Origin: Hyphomicrobium nitrativorans NL23
Lineage (GTDB): Bacteria > Pseudomonadota > Alphaproteobacteria > Rhizobiales > Hyphomicrobiaceae
DNA: 64,000 bases
Direction: 5' to 3'
Assembly: GCF_000503895.1 (NCBI RefSeq)
Contig: NC_022997.1
Span: forward strand, 1,260,501-1,324,500
Within the stretch, counting starts at the first letter, position 1, and every line of letters starts with the position of its first letter. The translations under genes and the position numbers were made by a program. The notes beneath the pieces were generated by a model. The model made no database searches and was not told the DNA's origin. It saw only the letters and a program-made list of their open reading frames with translations. Positions 59,005 to 64,000 of this stretch are shown in pieces.

Positions 59005-60908
59005 CAGAAGGCCTGCCCGAGGCCGACATAGATTCCGAAGTCGTCGCGGCCGTCCTTCTCGGTGAGCGGCAGGGCCACGTCGAGGCGCACGGGGCCGAGG
59101 GCCGTGAAGTAGCGCAGGCCGATGCCCGCGCCCACATAGGTCGCGTCGGAAAACGTCGGAAATGCGTTGTCGGAAACCGTGGCGATGTCGATGAAGGGAA
59201 CGATGCCGATGGCTGGCGTCACGCGAAGTCTCAGTTCGAGCGAAGCCGCGAGCAGCGAGAGGCCGCCGGTGACGCGGCCAGCCTCTATCGGTCCCAGACT
59301 GCGGTATTCGTAACCGCGCACGGAACCGCCGCCGCCTGCGAAGATGCGGTCCGTCGCAGGGACGTCCGCCAGGGATGCGCCGGCCACGCTTTCGAACGAG
59401 ACGCGGCCCGCGAGGACGGCGCGGCGCTCTTCGTCGAAGGGCAAATAGCTCGCGGCCTGCACGCGGCTCGCCACGTAGGCGTTCGAATTCGCGACGTCCG
59501 CCGACGGCGTCACGCTTGCGAGCGCGTGGAAGCCGCCTGTCGGGTCCATGCGATTATCGCGGGTGTCGTAGACGAGATCGGCTGGCAGCGAGAGCACCGA
59601 GAAGCTCCGCGTGCCGAACGCATCCTCGATCCGAGACTGGCGGCCCGACACCGCGATCGAGCCTTCAAGATCCGGATTGAAGCGGTGTGAGAGACCGAGC
59701 TTTACGAAACCGGCATAGCTCTCGTAAGCGTCGGGCGCTTCGCGCTCCAGACGGAATTCCGCGAACAGGTCGGTGTCGATGTCGAGGATGCCGGGTTTCG
59801 CGTAGACGGCGCCTGTGCGGTATTCGAGCCCGTCCCATCCATCCGTTCCGATGCGCGCGACGGACGCGTCGATGCGCAGCCGCTCGCCTTCGCCAAACAG
59901 GTTTCGGTGGCCCCAATAGGCGGTGAACTCCGTACCGTCGAGCGTGGAAAGTGCGGCGGTGCCGCCGAAATAACGCGGCTTTCTTTCGCTCACGTCGAAG
60001 GTGATCGGAATGGCGCCATCGGGACCCACTGCGTCGCCTTCGATGATGCGCACGCTTTCGATGCTTTCGAGTTTACGCAGGCGTTCGCGGGATTTCGTCA
60101 GATCCGCGGGGTTGAAGGGGCGGCCCGGTTCTATGGCGCTGTAGTCGGCGACCTTGGCGCTCGACAGCTCGTGCGAGCCCACGACGTTGACCCAGCCGTA
60201 CACCGCCGGATCGCCCGGTGCGATTTCGACATCGACGCGGACTTCGGCCGTGGCATGGTCCGCTGTGATGTCGCGATGGGCGACCTGCGCGAACGGATAG
60301 CCCGCGGACCGCCACTCTTCGACCAGCTTGTCAATAGCGGCTGCAATGACGGGGGGCCGCGCCGGTTCGCCCATGATGAGGCCGTAGACCTCCGGGTTCA
60401 TGGGCGGTGCGACGGGCGTCGGGATCGTCTGCGTGAACGACATCAGACCGAAGAGGAATGCAGGCCCGGGCTCGACGGCGATGCGGACGGCCGCCGGTGC
60501 CGCTTCGTTCGTATCTTCCGTGAGCGCCGCGAGAACGTCGTCGAGCGCTGTGCCGTCGATCTCGATGGACACGATCGCGGCGAAACGGCCTTCGGATTGG
60601 AGCGCCGCCGACAGCCTGTCCCGATCCGCCCGGGCGCGCGCGACGAGAGACGCGCGGTCGGGCGCGCCAGTCTTTTGCTGTTCGATGAGCAGCGACGTCT
60701 CAGAGATCGCGGCCGTGAGGCCGGTGTCGTCGTTTTCGACGTCGATGGCGACGGAATAGGCGACGCCGTCAACGACGGGCTCCGCTCCAAACAGACGCAC
60801 GCCGAACACTTCCACAGCCTGAGCCGAGGGCGTGCCGAGCAGCACCAGAAGGAGGCAGAGAGCCAAGGCCCCTCGCGTGAGGGCGGCGGCTTTCAGAGCA
60901 TCGAGCAA
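59004..60908 (-). CDS. tamA: Translocation and assembly module protein TamA
   Basis: The 634-residue Omp85-family outer-membrane protein has a signal peptide (ALALCLLLVLLGTPSAQA). POTRA domains follow (about residues 40-270, for example GVNVV-like VYGWVNVVGSHELSSAKVAD) and then a 16-strand barrel with GGGSVRGYEYRSLGPIEAGR as the conserved segment. The end GIYVGLGQAF carries the C-terminal aromatic signal. The only usable start is a TTG at 60908, because an in-frame stop lies a few codons upstream. With TamB it forms the TAM complex. Confidence 0.93.
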   Translation of the reverse strand: MLDALKAAALTRGALALCLLLVLLGTPSAQAVEVFGVRLFGAEPVVDGVAYSVAIDVENDDTGLTAAISETSLLIEQQKTGAPDRASLVARARADRDRLSAALQSEGRFAAIVSIEIDGTALDDVLAALTEDTNEAAPAAVRIAVEPGPAFLFGLMSFTQTIPTPVAPPMNPEVYGLIMGEPARPPVIAAAIDKLVEEWRSAGYPFAQVAHRDITADHATAEVRVDVEIAPGDPAVYGWVNVVGSHELSSAKVADYSAIEPGRPFNPADLTKSRERLRKLESIESVRIIEGDAVGPDGAIPITFDVSERKPRYFGGTAALSTLDGTEFTAYWGHRNLFGEGERLRIDASVARIGTDGWDGLEYRTGAVYAKPGILDIDTDLFAEFRLEREAPDAYESYAGFVKLGLSHRFNPDLEGSIAVSGRQSRIEDAFGTRSFSVLSLPADLVYDTRDNRMDPTGGFHALASVTPSADVANSNAYVASRVQAASYLPFDEERRAVLAGRVSFESVAGASLADVPATDRIFAGGGGSVRGYEYRSLGPIEAGRVTGGLSLLAASLELRLRVTPAIGIVPFIDIATVSDNAFPTFSDATYVGAGIGLRYFTALGPVRLDVALPLTEKDGRDDFGIYVGLGQAF

Positions 60909-61099
60909 CGTGCGTCGTCCGTATCGTTATGTCTTTGGGACTCAACGCAAACTCATACGCCCTCACGTGTGCCGAAACGCCGGGTGGCACGCTGTTGCGC
61001 ATCCTATCAGACAGGTGCCGCAGATGACACCCGCGATGGCATCCTGTTGATGATGTTGACCTCGCGGCCACAGTATCGATCTGCCGGTTCCTGCTGGGC

Positions 61100-61879
61100 T
61101 CAGGCCAGGGCTGCGCGAATCGCATCGAGGCCGTCCGTCAGCGCTGCGGGGCCTGGCTGCAGGATGATCGGAGATTTGATCTCCACGATGCGGCCTTGTT
61201 GCACGGCCGGAATTGCGCCCCAACCCTCGCGGCTCGCGATGCGCTCGGGGCGGACCTTCTTGCCGCACCAGGAGGCGAGGATGACGTCGGGAGCGCGGGC
61301 GATGACGTCTCCCGGTGCTACGATGCGATCTTTCGCGGCGGCGCGCGCTTTGAGATCGGCGAAGATGTCGGTGCCGCCCGCGATCTCGATCAGCTCCGAC
61401 ACCCAGCCGATGCCGGAAATCAACGGATCGTCCCACTCTTCGAAGTAGACGCGCGGGCGATGGGGACGTTCGGAGGTTTCACGGGCGATGCCGGCGATGC
61501 GTGCTTCGAGCGTGCTGGCAAGGGCGTCCGTCTTTTCGGCGCAACCGATCAGGGCACCCAGCGTGCGAATCATAGCGAAGATGCCCGCGAGATCGCGTTG
61601 GTTGAAAAGGTGGACGGCGAGACCGGCGCGCGCGAGATCCGCGACGATGGGGGCCTGAATGTCGGAGAATGCGAGGACGAGATCGGGTTTGAGCGCGAGG
61701 ATCTTTTCGACGTCGGCCGATGTGAAGGCCGAGATGCGCGGCTTTTCCTTGCGCACCTGCGGAGGGCGAACGGCATAACCCGAGACGCCCACGATGCGAT
61801 CCTGCTCACCGATCAGGTAGAGCGTTTCCACCGTCTCCTCGGTGAGGCACACCACTCGTTCTGCCGGATAACGCCTCAT
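61100..61879 (-). CDS. BtuF-like cobalamin-binding protein without signal peptide
   Basis: The 259-residue protein has the periplasmic-binding fold of BtuF/FecB. Segments are RVVCLTEETVETLYLIGEQD, DVEKILALKPDLVLAFSDIQ and the late FEEWDDPLISGIGWVSELIE. It has no N-terminal signal peptide, and no ABC permease genes are adjacent. Signal-less BtuF-like proteins are known in other bacteria, sometimes acting in the cytoplasm. A cobalamin role is inferred from family resemblance. The 191-bp region between it and tamA contains no recognisable B12 riboswitch. Confidence 0.75.
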   Translation of the reverse strand: MRRYPAERVVCLTEETVETLYLIGEQDRIVGVSGYAVRPPQVRKEKPRISAFTSADVEKILALKPDLVLAFSDIQAPIVADLARAGLAVHLFNQRDLAGIFAMIRTLGALIGCAEKTDALASTLEARIAGIARETSERPHRPRVYFEEWDDPLISGIGWVSELIEIAGGTDIFADLKARAAAKDRIVAPGDVIARAPDVILASWCGKKVRPERIASREGWGAIPAVQQGRIVEIKSPIILQPGPAALTDGLDAIRAALA

Positions 61880-61911
61880 GCCCTCGCTCGTCGTCGGAAC
61901 TTGCAGTCAGA

Positions 61912-63360
61912 TCAGGCGGCGCGGCGGGCTTCGCTCGCTGCATTCAGCCAGCCCTTGATGCGGCTCACATCGGGCGGCGCGCCGTCGCGCAGCAGGCGGC
62001 GCCCGGCCGATGACGTGGCAAAGGCCAGAACGTCCGCGCATAGCTTATCGGCGTCCGCAGATGCGAGGCTTTCTCCTGAGCGATAGCCCGATTGCGCGAG
62101 CAATTCGGCGTGCGTGCCGCGCAGGCCCGGAACATCCAGCATCAGGCGGCACTGATCCTGCCACAGCGTGATTGTACTGGCGCTGACCCAACGCGACGAC
62201 ATACCCGCCGCAACGGTTGCGGCATCGGCGGCGAGGAAATCGGCGACGGTCTTGATGCCGAGCGGCGCCATGCGCTGGGCGGTGCGCGGTCCGATGGACG
62301 GCGCGCGCTCGATGTCATCGCTCAGTGCAAGATAGGGCCGCAGGTTGGCGGGCGTTTGAGCGGATAGCGGTCGAGGCGATGTTTTTGCGACGGGCGCGGT
62401 CTTCGTCGTGGCGAGGGCCGTGGCGCGGGCAGCGGCCTGTTGTGCTGCGCGTGGGGCTTCCACCTCCTTCGCGTAGAGTTTGCCGATGACGCGGTCGTCT
62501 TCGGGCAATGTTGCGTCTACGCGGCCGGTGGTCATCAACTCGTCGTACATCGCTTCGACGACACGGCGGTCCTCGGCATCGGCAAGGCGCTTGGCAAGCG
62601 TTTTCGCAGGGATCTTGATCGCGGCCATGATCGTGTCGAGGCCGAGCGAGACTTCAGGCGGCGTTGCGCCGCTTTCCGTCAATGCGCGGTCGAGCACGGT
62701 TGCGAACGCGGACGCGGCATAGACGACGAGTTCCGACAGAATGGTGCGGCTCAAGTCGTCGAGGCCCGCAGGCGGGTCGGTTACGCCGAGATGCAGATCG
62801 TAATGCACGATCAGTTTTTCGTAGTGGACGTTGGCTTTTTCCGCGCTGCGGCAGACGAGTTCGCGCAGCCAGCCTGGGTCTTGTCCGGCTTCCACCTCGA
62901 TCTCGCCGTGGGCCGCGAGGCCCTGCGCCCGCAGGTCGTTGTACGATCTCGATATCGACCATTCGGCCGCGCGGTGGACGCTGTTCTCGGCTTCGGACTG
63001 CCCTGTGTGGAAAGGCTGCACGGGATCGGTGACGTAGTGGGAGAGCACGCCCGCGCTCCACACCGCCTCCTCCCAATCGCCGCGCGCGAGCGCATCCACA
63101 ACGAGGCCGTACCATTTCTCCGATTGGCCGAGCGCGCCGCCCCAATAGTTGTCGCGAACGTGGAGGACGTGGTTCTTGAAGTCCTTGAACTCGTTGTCCG
63201 GCGCCTTCGCGCCCTGCATGTAGATTTCTGCGTGCTTCAGGAACAGGCGGCGCCAGCCCTCGGCGTCCGCGTTTTCAAGCGAGCGCAGCGCATCGAGCGC
63301 CAGTTTGTGATGCGTGCCCGTGGCGTGGGCGGCGTAGACGATCCGGAACAGCAGGGACAT
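61912..63360 (-). CDS. Fusion of zinc-dependent phospholipase-C-like domain and DUF4332 domain
   Basis: The 482-residue protein has an N-terminal, mostly helical part with His residues (VYAAHATGTHHKLALDALRS, FKNHVLHVRDNYWGGALGQS, SAGVLSHYVTDPVQPFHTGQ). These resemble the zinc-dependent phospholipase C / S1-P1 nuclease fold. The C-terminal half contains SDDIERAPSIGPRTAQRMAP followed by LGIKTVADFLAADAATVA. This is a helix-hairpin-helix DUF4332 domain of the type that binds DNA or protein. The ATG at 63360 with AGGGAG just upstream is preferred over one 12 codons earlier. The pairing is unusual; substrate unknown. Confidence 0.72.
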   Translation of the reverse strand: MSLLFRIVYAAHATGTHHKLALDALRSLENADAEGWRRLFLKHAEIYMQGAKAPDNEFKDFKNHVLHVRDNYWGGALGQSEKWYGLVVDALARGDWEEAVWSAGVLSHYVTDPVQPFHTGQSEAENSVHRAAEWSISRSYNDLRAQGLAAHGEIEVEAGQDPGWLRELVCRSAEKANVHYEKLIVHYDLHLGVTDPPAGLDDLSRTILSELVVYAASAFATVLDRALTESGATPPEVSLGLDTIMAAIKIPAKTLAKRLADAEDRRVVEAMYDELMTTGRVDATLPEDDRVIGKLYAKEVEAPRAAQQAAARATALATTKTAPVAKTSPRPLSAQTPANLRPYLALSDDIERAPSIGPRTAQRMAPLGIKTVADFLAADAATVAAGMSSRWVSASTITLWQDQCRLMLDVPGLRGTHAELLAQSGYRSGESLASADADKLCADVLAFATSSAGRRLLRDGAPPDVSRIKGWLNAASEARRAA

Positions 63361-63462
63361 GCGTCTCCCTCTCGGCAGCATGAGCAACTCTCTCAAGCTT
63401 TTTTGGGCCGAGTCGGGGCGTCGGGTGAAGGCTTGGGGAGGCTTCGGCTGTGCATGAGGTGG

Positions 63463-64000
63463 CTAGAGGAAGCTCAAAAGCGCCTCAAGCGTCTCTTCGG
63501 GGGCTTCCTCAGGGAGAAAATGGCCGCAGTCGAGGGCGCGCCCCGTGACCTCTGCCGCCGACTTTTTGCGCCATTCGGCCAGCACGTCGAATGTCTTGCC
63601 GACGATGCCGCGTTCGCCCCAGAGCACGAGCAGCGGCATCGTGAGCTTCCGGCCGGCAGCATCGCTTTCAGCGTCATGCGCGAGGTCGATGGTGGCGCCC
63701 GCGCGGTAGTCCTCGCAGGTGGCGTGAACGGCCATCGGGTCGAAGAACGACTCAACGTAGTGGCGGAGTATCCGTTCGTCGAACGCGCCATCCGTGTGGC
63801 ACCACGATGCAATGGTGTGGCGGATGTAGCGGTGCGTGTTGTTGACGATCATCCGCTCGGGAAAGTCTGCGGGCTGGATGAGGAAGAACCAGTGATAGTA
63901 CGCGGTCGCGAAGGCTTTGTCGGTGGCGGCGTACATCGTGTCCGTCGGACAGATGTCGAGGAGCGCCAAGCGCTCGACCGCGTCCGCACGATCGAGCGCG
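63463..64000 (-). CDS. Alpha/beta hydrolase, haloacetate dehalogenase-like (N-terminal part beyond the window)
   Basis: The frame runs past the right edge, so the N-terminus with the nucleophile Asp is not visible. The visible 179 codons hold YYHWFFLIQPADFPERMIVN (cap domain, with the HWFFLIQP signature of fluoroacetate/haloacetate dehalogenases). They also hold CEDYRAGATIDLAHDAESDA and the late LDCGHFLPEEAPEETLEALL with the catalytic His. Members hydrolyse haloacids or epoxides through an Asp ester. Substrate cannot be decided from this part. It is 102 bp downstream of the window's other leftward gene start region, with no shared operon evidence. Confidence 0.8.
   Translation of the reverse strand, partial: ALDRADAVERLALLDICPTDTMYAATDKAFATAYYHWFFLIQPADFPERMIVNNTHRYIRHTIASWCHTDGAFDERILRHYVESFFDPMAVHATCEDYRAGATIDLAHDAESDAAGRKLTMPLLVLWGERGIVGKTFDVLAEWRKKSAAEVTGRALDCGHFLPEEAPEETLEALLSFL

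Noticed and set aside
60909-61099. Possible cobalamin riboswitch between the BtuF-like gene and tamA
   Set aside because: The B12-box and the other conserved blocks of cobalamin riboswitches could not be found on either strand, and the BtuF-like gene starts at the other end of its own frame.

Overview
The window looks like chromosomal DNA of an alphaproteobacterium, most likely a member of the Hyphomicrobiales. The reasons are the high G+C coding style, the TamA/TamB pair, a Zur palindrome of the alphaproteobacterial type, and a tetrahydrofolate one-carbon cluster (Fhs, FchA, MetF, FolC, glutamate formimidoyltransferase) of the kind common in facultative methylotrophs of that order. Placement below order level is a guess. 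No rRNA, tRNA or CRISPR array was seen.

Region 1 (1 to about 20.1 kb) is accessory DNA, probably one end of an integrative mobilisable or conjugative element. It starts with a SacI-type restriction-modification set: vsr fragment, REase, C-protein-like regulator and C5-cytosine methyltransferase. Next is a membrane-protein gene split by a complete IS5-family element (IS 4178-5445, target duplication CTAA). A serine recombinase and a run of small hypothetical genes follow. The mobilisation module has a coupling protein without N-terminal membrane helices, next to a separate small membrane protein, plus accessory proteins, a relaxase and a MobC-like protein. Two and a bit tandem 140-bp repeats lie just outside mobC and are a candidate oriT region. 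No type IV secretion mating-pair genes and no tyrosine integrase are in view.

Region 2 (20.2-29.9 kb) is a zinc-limitation regulon. A perfect 22-bp Zur palindrome lies between zur and a leftward unit made of a decayed COG0523 GTPase fragment, DUF1826 and folE. A second Zur-like palindrome precedes a TonB-dependent receptor. The receptor is followed by an exported, membrane-anchored CobN-like protein, an ExbB/TolQ-like protein and a DUF2149 protein. This order matches the HmuR-S-U-V logic known from Bacteroidetes haem uptake, but here it sits under apparent zinc control. It is the best candidate in the window for a little-described system: outer-membrane import of a metal-loaded tetrapyrrole or metallophore, with periplasmic metal removal.

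Region 3 (30-37.6 kb) holds an FAD monooxygenase, a HlyD/RbbA/YhhJ-type ABC export operon and a TetR regulator. Region 4 (38.5-46.1 kb) is the folate one-carbon cluster: formimidoyltransferase, APC permease, Fhs, FchA, FolC and MetF, with several structured intergenic segments. Region 5 (46.2-54 kb) carries a universal stress protein, NnrS, a thiol-type ArsR regulator with DUF2892 and DUF3365 genes, and a divergent RND efflux pair. Region 6 (54-64 kb) has a secreted SH3 protein, TamB/TamA, a BtuF-like cobalamin-binding protein, a DUF4332/phospholipase-C-like fusion and the C-terminal part of a haloacetate-dehalogenase-like hydrolase that runs off the window.
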